DNA of 64,000 nt from Metridium senile (GCA_949775045.1 OX459097.1:7209685-7273684), one strand, 5' to 3'. Counted from the stretch's first letter, positions 11,501-22,488 are shown. Numbers and translations are program-made. Notes: a model not told the origin generated them from the sequence alone.

Positions 11501-14500
11501 AGGAGGAGTAGGAGAAGGAGGAGGATGATGAAGAGGAGAAGCAGTAAGAGGAGGGGGGAGGAGGAGGAGGAGGATGAGAAGTAGGAATAGGAGGAGGATG
11601 ATGAGAAGTAGGAGGAGGATGAGGAGGAGGAGGAGGATGAAGAGGAGAAGCAGTAAGAGGAGGGGGGAGGAGGAGGAGGAGGAGGAGAAGTAGGAATAGG
11701 AGGAGGATGATGAGAAGTAGGAGGAGGAGTAGAAGGATGATAAGGAGGAGTAGCAGTAAGAGGAGGGGGAGGAGGATGAGAAGTAGGAATAGGAGGATGA
11801 TGATGAGAAGTAGGAGGAGGATGAGTAGGAGGAGGATGAGGATGATGATGAGGAATAGGAGGATACTGATAAGAAGTAGGATGAGGATGATGATGAGAAG
11901 GATGATGATGAGGAGTAAGAGGAGGAGGAGGATGAGATGTAGGAGGAGGAGGAGGAAGATGGTGAGGAGTAAGAGCAGGAGGATGGTAAAGAGATTTAGG
12001 AGTAGGGGAGTAGGAGGAGGAAGATGAGGAGGAGGAGAAAGAAGGTTGAGGAGGAGGAGGAGGGGTAGAAGGAATATGAGGAGGAGGAGGAGGATGAGAA
12101 GTAGGAGAAGGAGCAGGGGGATGATGAGAAGGAGTAGGAGAATGATGATGATGAGGAGTAGGATGATAATGATGAGGAGGTGTAGGAGTAGGAGGAGTAG
12201 GAGGATGATGATGATGAGGAGGAGATGGAAAAGAAAGAGAATGAGTGTGGTGGTGGTGATGATGATGATGTTGATGTTAACTTTGATAATGATGATGATG
12301 ATGAAAGCAAACATCTAATATACATACATAAGAATGTTTGCTTGTTTTACCTGTTGTTGAAGTTGCTGCTGTAACTGAGGCACAACCTGAACAGCTGGTT
12401 GTTGGGCAGACTGTTGGTTAAAGCGCTGGCTGCCACCCTGAACAGCTGGTTGTTGGGCAGACTGTTGGTAAAAGCGCTGGTTGCCACCCTGAACAGCTGG
12501 TTGTTGGGCAGACTGTTGGTAAAAGCGCTGGTTGCCGTCCTGACCAGCTAGTTGTTGGTAGAAACGCTGGTTGCCGTCATCAGAAAGAAGAGGTCTCTAC
12601 GAGAAAACAATATCACAGGTAAAGAGAAAATATCAAATGCTCCAGTTTAACAATATCTAGCACTGCTCTACTATTTGACAAAAGACGTATATGCACAGGG
12701 AAAGCCTCAATTCAGAGTATATGCAAATGTGTTTCCCAGTAATATTTCTGCTTATTTTTGTGCTGTAGATATTGATGATTGTGATCCAAGTAATAACATA
12801 TGGAACCAGGAAGGCTCAAACAACGTTTATCCTGTGCTGTGCTTTGCTTGGAATTTGTGAATGATTTTACAACAAATCGAAGATTTTTCTCCAAAGTTGA
12901 TAAACGCATACAAATTATATACTCAATAAACTGGAACCCCCGATAATCTATCCAGTATAGAGGGTGCATTTTACTGTCATCCTGAAAAATATTGCAGAAT
13001 TTGCAAAGCTAGCTAAGTAGAAGAGCTTCCACTTACTGCAACACGTTGTGGAGTGGATCCAAAAATCATTTGACTCTTATCCAGCATTGCTATCCATGAA
13101 CCAATGAGCATCTCGGCCAAACAGAAGACCATGATCACTGCCAACACACCTTGTATGGTGTCTGTGTCTGTTGCAACATCAATTGGAATCTGCAGGGCAT
13201 TTATTGTGGTGTATTTATCTCTTCTAGGATCATTATATGGTAAATTTACTATGGCAGCATTATAGGCATCTTGCCAGCCGATCAAGGCCTGGATGGTACC
13301 ATACAAATAGAATGACAGGAATGACAGGCCGACACACATTGTGTTCAGGGCTCTGAGAGATGAGACCTTAATAATAATAGTAAAAAAACATAAATTTAGA
13401 CATGTGCTATAGAACCTTTTAATAAGTCCCGAAGTGTTGTATTTTCCGCGCTTGACGTCAAATTTATTCTTTTCAATTCCTTTCATATTATACAAATTTC
13501 CAAAGAATAAATTTGATGTTAAGCGCGGAAAACACAACACTTCGGGGCTTATTAAAAGGGTGACATATATATGCAAATTTGTTTACGTGCATTCTACATG
13601 AATATATTCTATATTTAACGCATGTCAAATGTAAACTTTCTTGCATGCTGATTGGTCGAAAGACATTTTTATTGCTCTTATTTTTATTACTCTTATTGAA
13701 ACACCTCAACATTAATTATCATATCATAAAATGGTCCAAATATGTTGTTAATTTATAGCCATTGTCCATATGGAGTAGTTAAGCTAGGTCTTTCACTTTC
13801 TCAAGTCAGTATTTACTTTAATTACTGGGTTGCCTATGAGCAGCCCAGTCTCTTTCTAAGCCAAGTGCAATTTGTCTCTCACTGAATAGGTCGAACACAG
13901 CTTTTGATCATTAGAAATTTAGGTCGCCAAGGAAGATGAGGCTTTCCTTTTTTTAGATCAAAAATAAGTATAAAAAAGGAACAACTAAAATATTTTCCTT
14001 AAAAGCCTCATAAGATATTAACTTTAACTGTTAAACAAGAATTTTTTTAAAATTATTTTTAATTGATTTATAACAGAAAGATGGAAGCAGATACTATCTT
14101 ATAATATATAACTTATAACTAGAGTACAAACACTAAAAGTGTGCAATACTTTGTACTATTTACCACTAAATAGTGTTGATTAAACAATAGAGAACAAAAG
14201 AATTTGCATAATTTAGCAGTATTTAGTGGTATTTATGTTGCACACTTTTAGTGTTTGTACTCTATCTTATATATATATCTATATATTATATAATACAACA
14301 AAAATTGTTATTTTCTGTGAGAAAATCCTCAAAGCGCACAATGTATGTATCTCAGATGCAGGTTGGCCTTTAACTTACCATACTAAGATTGGCAGCACCT
14401 CTAATCCTTTGCTCACGCCCAAAGAGGATGCCACAAACACCAGTAATACCAGTCTAACAAATTAAAATAAAAAGTCAAATATACATTTATAAATGACTGC

Positions 14501-16287
14501 TTGTTTGTATAATTATATATACTTAATATACCATTAGTTAAAAAATTATAGAATAAAAAGTATCTATTTATTTATCTACCAGATAAATAATTCCTGTGGG
14601 GAAGCCTGAGTAATTAAATTGATTAAAACATCATATTCATAAATATCTATCTTAAATATAATTGTTGTATTTTTATAGCCTGCATAAGGGATTTGGGTAG
14701 GAGAGCAGATCCCACATTGCATGTGCCCCATTTTAACCCAATGTATATGCCAATAAAAAATCTCCTGATTGCACATACAATTACATGTAAATGTCTGGTA
14801 ACCAGATACTTAAAAGGTCAACTATGACACTTGGAATTAAGCTCGCTAAAATAAGCCTATACTTGGAATTAATTTTCAACAACAAGATTGCATGTTAATT
14901 AAGGGGCCGACCATTTAACTTTTGAGGGGGTGGGGTGGGTGATTTTCAAAATAATTAAGTTTCCTGCAGCACAAATGGAATAAAAAAGGATTCATGCACT
15001 ATTGTAAGGGGAGAAAAAATGTTGCAAAGTATTGAAATAAATATCCTGCAGAGCATTGAGCATCAAGGAAAAAAAATATCTTGTCCACCAAGATGTTGTA
15101 AAAAAAAATGTCTTGCTGATTCGGCCCCTAAGTTTGTTTCATAATTTTAAACCAATTTCAAGAGAAGGAATTTGAAGCCGAGCCATTATAATCTGTTAAT
15201 CCAATTGGCTTTGCCTCTTGGTTATAACTCCTGATAAAACTAACACTCCTGCTCATTTAATAAACATTACCCAGGGTTCTGTTGTAGTGCTGTTATGAGT
15301 AAAAGTATGCTGAAATTGTTCCCATATTTACTGAGTTATATGTTCCCTTAAGGCTGGTTTTCACTAGGCATAAGCACACGCTTAAGCATAAGCATAAGCA
15401 TAAGCATAAGCATAAGCATAAGCACAAGCAGAAGATAGTATATTCTATTTTTCACTGGACATAATAAGCATTTAAGGTAAGAAAAACAAACGTGTACGTT
15501 TATTGTGTTAAGCTTATGCTTATGCTTATGCCTAGTGAAAACCTGCCTTTAATTACCAAGATTTGGTTGCCCTAGCCTATATGCAAATTTTATAGCATTA
15601 TTGTGAAGTAGTCATGAGTAAATGACGTAATTCAGCTTATATTTAAGCTTAAATCAATAGAGAAATGTTTGCATAGTTTTGACAACTATTTGTTTTTGCA
15701 CATATATGGAGACAAATTTGAAGAATCATTGTTCATCACTGGCATGCATACATGGCAGAACTATATTATATGTTCCAACGTGGCCTTGCAATTGCCATAT
15801 GCAGTCAACAAGAATAGCTAGGTCCCCATATTTTGATTCATTCTATGCAAAATGTTGCTGGAATTTATAAAAATAACAATTGGTATTATTTTGGAATAAG
15901 CAAATAAAGTTTATACATCTAAATCTAAAATCTATTAAAAATCCCTTATTTGTTAAAGCAGGAAATGTTCATAGCTGCATGGTGGAGGAATATGCTGTCT
16001 CTAAATAACACAAACGCCACAATCATAAAACTCAATATTTACAAGCACATTACCTACACACTCACTTGTTGATTCTAGAACCCGGAGAAAAGCGCTCATG
16101 GCACGAGAGAGCTACAATTACAAATCAAACAAACATAACACGGCCTTACCAGTATTCCTATCCAGATGGGCAACATCAGGAAGCTATATTGTACTTGGAT
16201 GGCAGTACGGTCAACTATTCCAAACACAAACATAATCAACCCAATAGCAAGTTGCATAATCGATAGTATTGTAAAGGCATTAACCAT
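8559..16287 (-). CDS. MS4A/CD20-like four-transmembrane protein, gene II (six exons, 318 aa)
   Basis: Exons on the minus strand, in order: 16150-16287, 14379-14453, 13037-13366, 12351-12596, 10574-10645, 8559-8654. All have GT/AG borders and phase-0 junctions, and the sum is 957 bp including TAA. Predicted membrane segments lie near residues 4-24 (SIMQLAIGLIMFVFGI), 35-58 (LPIWIGIL then TGITGVCGILFG), 77-95 and 143-166 (GVLAVIMVFCLAEMLIGSW). Between segments 3 and 4 is a loop of about 47 residues containing DPRRDKY, which is conserved in all copies here. The layout and the first two segments resemble the MS4A/CD20/TMEM176 group, whose members associate with receptors and channels at membranes; the function of this copy is unknown. 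The cytoplasmic tail is rich in Gln, Pro and Tyr. Exon 4 holds 17-residue repeats (QRFYQQSAQQPAVQG) not found in the paralogs. The start at 16287 is chosen because it is the conserved Met after which all three copies align. The 5' exon lies 120 bp from a 17-kb insertion. Confidence 0.85.
8655..10573 (-). other. Intron 5 of gene II
   Basis: This 1.9-kb intron holds a poly-C/G patch (about 8968-8990), the sequence shared with 2600-2830 (about 9240-9365), and a 365-bp MITE at 9600-9964. The remainder is AT-rich and shows no further gene. Confidence 0.6.
9600..9964. mobile_element. 365-bp MITE with 9-bp target duplication
   Basis: The ends TAGTCTCCCTCGCAG and CTGCGAGGGAGACTA are inverted, with further inverted similarity (CTTCCTGTCCCTCCCCAC against GTGGGGAGGGACAGGAAG). 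Flanks are TAACACAGT at 9591-9599 and 9965-9973. It has no ORF and is probably a Mutator-like foldback. Confidence 0.8.
10703..11377. repeat. Eight tandem copies of an 84-bp satellite
   Basis: Unit starts lie at about 10703, 10787, 10871, 10958, 11042, 11126, 11210 and 11294. Each contains GTCAAATCCACAAAGGAACA and ends ATTCCTGATATATTATTA. Copies differ at one or two positions (AAGACATG, AAGACATA, ATATATA), and one carries an extra TTA. The recurring frame NIIVKSTKEHSSYYTK arises because 84 is divisible by 3. Confidence 0.9.
11430..12320. repeat. About 0.9-kb polypurine (GGA/GAT/AGTAGG) tract
   Basis: The plus strand is nearly all purine with scattered T from ATG/GTA triplets. The minus strand, which is the transcribed sense of the gene, is accordingly pyrimidine-rich. 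It directly precedes exon 4 of gene II in the genome and lies downstream of that exon's donor. Mirror-type purine tracts can form triplex DNA; whether this one does is inference. Confidence 0.85.
13411..13570. mobile_element. Foldback MITE in intron 2 of gene II
   Basis: The arms CCGAAGTGTTGTATTTTCCG and CGGAAAACACAACACTTCGG (about 52 bp each, 13417-13470 and 13505-13559) surround a short AT-rich loop. The intron of gene IV reads continuously from GACATGTGCTAT to GCAAATTTGTTTACGTGC at 49472-49502, where gene II carries this insert. Confidence 0.72.
14122..14262. mobile_element. About 140-bp MITE, TIR GAGTACAAAC, TA target
   Basis: TIRs of about 26 bp (GAGTACAAACACTAAAAGTG) are flanked by TA dinucleotides (14120-14121 and 14263-14264). 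It is a close copy of 36359-36497, and a diverged copy lies at 30841-30979. TA duplication suggests a Tc1/mariner-type element. No coding capacity. Confidence 0.82.
14899..15131. mobile_element. Short TIR element starting TAAGGGGCCGACCATT
   Basis: The left end TAAGGGGCCGACCATTTAAC and the right end ATTCGGCCCCTAA are partly inverted. The left end resembles that of the element at 34980 (TAAGGGGTGGACCATTAGAA). It lies in intron 1 of gene II and has no ORF. Confidence 0.5.
15352..15548. mobile_element. About 197-bp MITE between TTAA sites with GCATAA repeats
   Basis: Arms GGTTTTCACTAGGCATAAGC and its complement enclose a (GCATAA)n hexamer run and a short core. TTAA occurs on both sides (15348-15351 and 15549-15552), as expected for piggyBac-type targeting. 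No ORF. Located in intron 1 of gene II. Confidence 0.68.
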
Positions 16288-16423
16288 CTTGAATGAACGT
16301 AGAAGTACTGAATAGAAAAGCTCGACGTACTTGTTCGAAGACGGCCAGACGATCAACGTCAAATGTATGAGCCATCTATGTTTGTGCATAGCGGACACCT
16401 GTGAAAAACTAATATACAAATTA
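16288..16423 (-). promoter_or_regulatory. Upstream flank of gene II shared with gene IV
   Basis: The 115 bp before the start codon, through AGAAAAGCTCGACGTAC and TTTGTGCATAGCGGAC, match 53104-53220 upstream of gene IV. Such conservation between paralogs fits 5'-UTR or promoter, but no core element is certain. The match stops at 16408, where a long insertion begins. Confidence 0.45.
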
Positions 16424-16432
16424 GGTAATACC

Positions 16433-17244
16433 CAATCTCGAACCCAGAGCCTGCGTTACTCTTGGCCAGCAGTGCCGAGCAACGTATAACTCTGGGGTAC
16501 CGGGATTCTCTGCTTATTGTGATTGGCCCTTGAAAATACAATAGTCAGACCGGAAACAGACGAAGTAAACGCTCTGATTGGTCCATCATGCAAACAAATG
16601 CACATTCAAAATGTAAATTGTACGATTAATACGACGTCAACGGTTTTTAATACTAGATAGAATAATATCGTCATTTATGGAATAAATGCGAGTCGCGAAG
16701 CGACGACAAATTGTATCGCCGCGAAGCGATGATTATCGAGTCGCGAAGCAAATTAGAATACACTCAAAATACTCCTTTAAACTATTCTAAACCTTGACAA
16801 TCCTCTGGCATCCAGTTATTTAATAAAGGTCAATCGTACCACGAAAGCAAACTAATAACCGTTGGAAAACTATAAATAAATCGACGGTTAAAGCAATCTA
16901 AATTGAAGGAGATTTAGACTCGTTTTTATATCATTATATAAATCCTGATGGCCGCTAAAAAACCTTCCTAAACTTTAAATGTTTTATTAGTAAGGAAAAT
17001 GTTTATATTTTGGCTTAGAAAATATTTAAAATACTACTAGGTCAACAATATTTTGAATGTCATATAACGTACTAAGTAACACAGGATGCCCAAACCAACA
17101 GATCATTATAATATTAACTAAGCATGCGCATTTCATGTTAAAACCGGAACTCCAAAATTGGAGCAGAATAATTCCGTTTCCCCAGAGTTATACGTTGCTC
17201 GGCACTGCTGGCCAAGAGTAACGCAGGCTCTGGGTTCGAGATTG
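16433..17244. mobile_element. 812-bp MITE, TIR CAATCTCG, 9-bp target duplication
   Basis: TIRs of about 70 bp (CAATCTCGAACCCAGAGCCT and complement, continuing through GGCCAGCAGTGCCGAGCAAC) are flanked by GGTAATACC at 16424-16432 and 17245-17253. The uninterrupted sequence TTAGGTAATGCCTAATAGCG at 19493-19512 shows the empty site. The interior repeats 'gcgaagcga' motifs near 16690-16750. No ORF. Same TIR tip and duplication length as 6297-7026. Confidence 0.85.
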
Positions 17245-17245
17245 G

Positions 17246-18479
17246 GTAATACCTAATAGCGGAGCTCCAGTTTAAATTGTTCTTACAACATCAATATGTG
17301 CATGTAAATAGTTTTTGTGCATGGGCCATGCCTAACCTAAACTGTAATTATTTTAGTTATGTAACTGCAAAAGACAACTACAAAATCATAGATATAGGTG
17401 GAACGGACTTTTAATTTTATTTACTTTATGAGCAAATAATAATCTGCGATATATATATTTTCGATAAATTCAAAAATCTTATTTATCACGCATACAGAGT
17501 ACTATATTTTTCAATAATTTTATGCTCAAATTATGAAAAAGGTATTTTGTGTGCATAATGAATTATTAACTAAAAAATCCAACCCAACCCATTTTTATTT
17601 TTAAAATATGAACCTAGAAAAAAACTTCGATATCATTATAACGTTTCTAGAGAAACAAAATTAGGGGTATCCACGCGTTTTTGAAAAAGATATGAATTTT
17701 TAGATTTTACTTTTTGAGATCAAATCGTACAAAAATTCGTGACAGCGTGAATTGTGTCACGCACGACACAGCGTGCATGATAAAGTCCCATAGACAAAAC
17801 GCTGAGAAAAATCAAGATTTTGAGCTTCAAATTGACAAAAACGTTACTTGAACAAGTACTTAATAGGATGGTAACTATGCATTTAAAGGAAAAAAGGGAA
17901 TTCTATAACATTTCTTTATAAAAAAAAAACCTTTTCATCGAATTAAATTTACAATTAAAAAAAGTAGTCATGGCAAATCTTCAAAATTCAAACAAACCAA
18001 AAAGGACCTGAATTCGAAACGGTTCTTTTGAAGTGGAATTAAAGACCTCAAATATCAGTTCTACCAACACAGGAACGATTTGAAAAGACAAGGATGTTAA
18101 AACAAGGTATTTTATTATGAAAAAGTTTGTGTAAAACATCATTTTGTTCTGTAAAAAAAAGTTTAACAACTTTGAAATAGAAACTATAATAAAAATGTTC
18201 GTTTAGTAAACATAAAATAGTCAATATTGCTAAATAAACAGATGTTATTCAACCAGTTTTGAATTATGTTTGCATTCTAATTCATCTTTAATGTTTTCCG
18301 TTGATGAGTTTGAGAAAAGCACATAAATAAATCCCTTTTTGAATCGACCAAATACACAAAAAGTACAATTTACACACATGTAAACATCGTGTTATGTACG
18401 GTTTGTATCTCAAAAAGTAAATCAAATGGAGATAAACGTTTTCTTTTTTCTTTCTATAATAAATCAGAGAACAGATTCT
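17246..18479. repeat. Direct repeat A (copy 1), about 1.23 kb
   Basis: It begins TAATACCTAATAGCGGAGC and ends AATCAGAGAACAGATTCT. It is nearly identical to 19498-20712 apart from small indels and point changes. Short Phe/Leu-rich frames in it show no recognisable protein. AT-rich. Confidence 0.85.
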
Positions 18480-19490
18480 TCCTTTTTGAAGCTTAATAAT
18501 TATTTCAAGTTTTTAGGCCGTGTTTTTTCACGCTCGTTATCAAACAGTTTTTTCTCAAAAAACTTGAAATAAATAATCCGTTGAACTTACTTTATCGGTG
18601 ATTATTTTCCAAAGGTTTTCTTCTTCTCAATGACATCGATAATATTTTGACGAATACATGGATTGAATATACTTGAATCAGTTTTGATGAATTAAACATG
18701 GTCATAGTTAAACTGCCAAGCTTGAAAATCCATAAATAAACTATACTGAAGGAAGCATTTTGAAGATAGTTTTCATAACGAATAAAGTCGCTTCTTTTTC
18801 AATTCTTTTACGTTGCTGTAGTCTTTATTCTTCTACGAAGTTTTATCTACAGACAAGTGTTCTTGGCCTTTCAATCTTTTCCTTTTCTTGAGATAAATTT
18901 CTTCATTTTTGTCTCCTTCAAGTTTATTTTCTTCTTTGGTAGTCTTTATTCTTCAAAGAAGTTTTATCTACAGACACGTTTTCTTGGCCTTTCAGTTCTA
19001 CTGTTTAATTTCTTCATTTTTGTATCCGGCCCAAGTTTATTTTCTTCTTCGGCCAAAACTATCTTAATTTGATTCTTCGATGTTCATATTTCTCAGTTGA
19101 TATTTTAAATATTGTATTTTTTGTTTGTTTGACTTTTTGTCGATAAAAGAAAAATCTGCTTTCGGGCGCTGCTATTCCGTGCGCGCGCGCATCACTTTCC
19201 CGCCGAAATGTAACAGCCAATCAGTATCGCGATGGGCACGGACGTTGTACGGACGTGCGCGCCCGCGATCCTACGTGTCGGTCGACGAAAAATCAACTCG
19301 ATGGGTTACCCAGGTGATCTCGGAATACGGCGCGCATTGCATTGTTGTTGAAAATCAGGCGGTCCTATCCCCAGTTTCTCAATTTGCCATTTTCGCGCGG
19401 TCAATGGCCGCCATCTTGGATTTTTTAGATGGTGAATTGTTTTCAGCAAGTAGAAAGGTTTATAAAAGGAAAAATAAACAACTAATATAC
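18474..19490. repeat. Repeat B (copy 1) between the two A repeats
   Basis: It starts GATTCTTCCTTTTTGAAGC and matches 27262-27986, continuing as 33124-33208 on the far side of the Harbinger element. It includes internal tandem segments (AGTCTTTATTCTTC...GTTTTATCTACAGACA, at 18820 and 18942). The 3' part (19150-19440) is GC-rich with CCAAT motifs and looks promoter-like. The 127-residue frame across it (19125-19508) has no recognised domain and its copy is interrupted, so I do not call it a gene. Confidence 0.75.
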
Positions 19491-19497
19491 AAATTAG

Positions 19498-20712
19498 GTA
19501 ATGCCTAATAGCGGAGCTCCAGTTTAAATTGTTCTTACAACATCAATATGTGCATGTAAATAGTTTTTGTGCATGGGCCATGCCTAATCTAAACTGTAAT
19601 TATTTTAGTTATGTAACCGCAAAAGACAACTACAAAATCATAGATATAGGTGGAACGGACTTTTAATTTTATTTACTTTATGAGCAAATAAAAATCTGCG
19701 ATATATATATTTTCGATAAAAATTCAAAAATCTTATTTATCACGCATACAGCGTACTATATTTTTCAATAATTTTATGCTCAAATTATGAAAAAGGTATT
19801 TTGTGTGCATAATGAATTATTAACTAAAAAATCCAACCCAACCCATTTTTATTTTTAAAATATGAACCTAGAAAAAAACTTCGATATCACTATAACGTTT
19901 CTAGAGAAACAAAATTAGGTATCCACGCGTTTTTGAAAAAGATATGAACTTTTAGATTTTACTTTTTGAGATCAAATCGTACAAAAAATTCGTGACAGCG
20001 TGAATTGTGTCACGCACAACACAGCGTGCATGATAAAGTCCCATAGACAAAACGCTGAGAAAAATCAAGATTTTGAGCTTCAAATTGACAAAAACGTTAC
20101 TTGAACAAGTACTTAATAGGATGGCAACTATGTATTTAAAGGAAAAAAGGGAATTCTATAACATTTCTTTATAAAAAAAACCTTTTCATCGAATTAAATT
20201 TACAATTAAAAAAAGTAGTCATGGCAAATCTTCAAAACAAAAACGACCTGAAACGGTTCTTTTGAAGTGGAATTAAAGACCTCAAGTATCAGTTTTACCA
20301 ACACAGGAACGATTTGAAAAGACAAGGATGTTAAAACAAGGTATTTTATTATGAAACAGTTTGTGTAAAACATCATTTTGTTCTGTAAAAAAACTTTAAC
20401 AACTTTGAAATAGAAACTATAATAAAAATGTTCGTTTAGTAAACATAAAATAGTCAATATTGCTAAATAAACAGATTTTATTCAACCAGTTTTGAATTAT
20501 GTTTGTATTCTAATTCATCTTTAATGTTTTCCGTTGATGAGTTTGTGAAAAGCACATAAATAAATCCCATTTTGAATCGACAAATACCACAAAAAGTACA
20601 ATTTACACACTTGTAAACATCGTGTTATGTACGGTTTGTATCTCAAAAAGTAAATCAAATGGAGATAAACGTTTTCTTTTTTCTTTCTATAATAAATCAG
20701 AGAACAGATTCT
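19498..20712. repeat. Direct repeat A (copy 2)
   Basis: It matches 17246-18479. It starts TAATGCCTAATAGCGGAGCT without the 812-bp MITE and ends GAACAGATTCT before unrelated sequence. Two direct A copies around B give an LTR-like outline, but the ends are not TG...CA and no retroviral-type gene lies between. Confidence 0.85.
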
Positions 20713-21029
20713 GAGCAGGGTCGCAGCTCTAATATCGGCGACTGTGATTGGCTAATTCATCTTTTAAGTGAATTAATTTAAATATTACTAAGCGGTGCAT
20801 TAACCGAAATATATATTCTAATAAGTTATTCTATTCTAAAAAAGAAACGCATATTTGTTCGTAATTTATAAGTATAGACACCTACCAACACCTCCGACCC
20901 CTTACACCCCTCTGTGATATGTCCCCGGTGACCCATTGGCTGAGGTGCTTGACGTGTGTAAGGGGCGTAAGGGGAGTCACAATACCGCAAACCCTTATGC
21001 CCCCCTTGTAAGTGTGTATGCACTGCCTG
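20713..21029. other. Spacer before the 9-bp minisatellite
   Basis: AT-rich to about 20880, then sequence with CCTACCAACACCTCCGACC and GTGTGTAAGGGGCGTAAGGG. No gene is seen. Frames that run from here into the minisatellite are artefacts. Confidence 0.4.
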
Positions 21030-21843
21030 GTGGCCATGGTGGCCATGGTGGTCTTGGTGGTCTTGGTGGCCATGGTGGTCTTGGTGGTCTTGGTGGTCTT
21101 GGTGGTCTTGGTGGTCTTGGTGGTCTTGGTGGTCTTGGTGGTCTTGGTGGTCTTGGTGGTCTTGGTGGTCTTGGTGGTCTTGGTGGTCTTGGTGGTCTTG
21201 GTGGTCTTGGTGGTCTTGGTGGTCTTGGTGGTCTTGGTGGTCTTGGTGGTCTTGGTGGTCTTGGTGGTCTTGGTGGTCTTGGTGGTCTTGGTGGTCTTGG
21301 TGGTCTTGGTGGTCTTGGTGGTCTTGGTGGTCTTGGTGGTCTTGGTGGTCTTGGTGGTCTTGGTGGTCTTGGTGGTCTTGGTGGTCTTGGTGGTCTTGGT
21401 GGTCTTGGTGGTCTTGGTGGTCTTGGTGGTCTTGGTGGTCTTGGTGGTCTTGGTGGTCTTGGTGGTCTTGGTGGTCTTGGTGGTCTTGGTGGTCTTGGTG
21501 GTCTTGGTGGTCTTGGTGGTCTTGGTGGTCTTGGTGGTCTTGGTGGTCTTGGTGGTCTTGGTGGTCTTGGTGGTCTTGGTGGTCTTGGTGGTCTTGGTGG
21601 TCTTGGTGGTCTTGGTGGTCTTGGTGGTCTTGGTGGTCTTGGTGGTCTTGGTGGTCTTGGTGGTCTTGGTGGTCTTGGTGGTCTTGGTGGTCTTGGTGGT
21701 CTTGGTGGTCTTGGTGGTCTTGGTGGTCTTGGTGGTCTTGGTGGTCTTGGTGGTCTTGGTGGTCTTGGTGGTCTTGGTGGTCTTGGTGGTCTTGGTGGTC
21801 TTGGTGGTCTTGGTGGTCTTGGTGGCCATGGTGGTCTTGGTCA
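21030..21843. repeat. Minisatellite (GGTGGTCTT)n, about 90 copies
   Basis: A perfect 9-bp unit repeats for about 0.8 kb. GGTGGCCAT variants occur only near the two edges (21030-21075 and about 21822). Because the period is divisible by 3, several frames on both strands stay open and give (HQD)n, (TTK)n, (GLG)n and (VVL)n runs. None has a supporting gene structure. Extreme homogeneity implies recent expansion; the copy number in an assembly may be wrong. Confidence 0.95.
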
Positions 21844-22488
21844 GAATACATGATGGCGCATTAACGTGAACCACTCAACGAGATAACTTATGGAATGCAT
21901 CCAATTACACGATCTAAAATACATTTTGTCCTTGGAGATAGGTTCCATAGTGCCACAAATCCCCACAAGTCACCTCTGTGTGCTTACCATAACATCAACC
22001 TGTGTAGGCAAGCCTACATAGTCACTACAAGAACACAGGAGTCAGAAAACAACCGGAATAACATACAGAGGTTAAGAAGTACCTGCCAGCAATCATTTGA
22101 GGTCCATTATCTTTTCAATTTCTTAATATTAGAGTGCGGTCAGAAAACCCATAGTTCCATGAGCCATTTTCAAAAGTAGCATAATGAGAGCCAGACAACT
22201 ATTCAGCACGCAATGGTAGAGATGTGCACTGAACTAACATTATTGTTTAATGTGACAAAAATCTGTTGCTATCTGGGAATCTTATATGCTCAATGGCTGC
22301 CTTGATTATGTGTAAAGAATATATTACTTTTCAAGATGGAGCAATTGAATGTTACATTTCATTTAAGAAGTCTTTCATGTTTTACACGTACAATATAAAT
22401 ACAATACAATACAATATCTTTATGTTTACCACAAGATAAATAAATAAGAAGTTTACAGAATTTAAAATTATTAATATTTTGGGTAATT
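21844..22488. other. Non-coding spacer
   Basis: No repeat copy elsewhere in the window and no convincing ORF. The 94-residue frame at 21895 shows no recognisable domain. Confidence 0.35.

Larger units (their letters stand above)
10646..12350 (-). other. Intron 4 of gene II, made of satellite and purine repeats
   Basis: Almost the whole 1.7-kb intron is repetitive: an 84-bp satellite (10703-11377) followed by a GGA/GAT-rich purine tract (11430-12320). Long apparent frames here, such as the Leu/Ile/Ser-rich minus-strand one, are low-complexity artefacts. Confidence 0.7.

Noticed and set aside
10608..12314. 568-residue Ile/Leu/Ser/Pro-rich minus-strand frame
   Set aside because: It reads through the 84-bp satellite and the polypurine tract. 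The composition is set by the repeats; only its last codons overlap a real exon (10574-10645), and in the exon's context this is intron.
19125..19508. 127-residue frame in repeat B
   Set aside because: No recognisable domain. The second copy of the repeat is interrupted by the Harbinger element and diverges after 33208, so there is no sign of coding constraint.
17246..20712. LTR retrotransposon
   Set aside because: No TG...CA ends, no primer-binding site or polypurine tract identified, and no gag or pol sequence between the direct repeats.
20826..21874. Four long frames (HQD, TTK, GLG and VVL repeats) across the minisatellite
   Set aside because: A 9-bp period keeps every frame without a stop in the unit open. 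There is no exon structure, domain or conserved non-repeat part.
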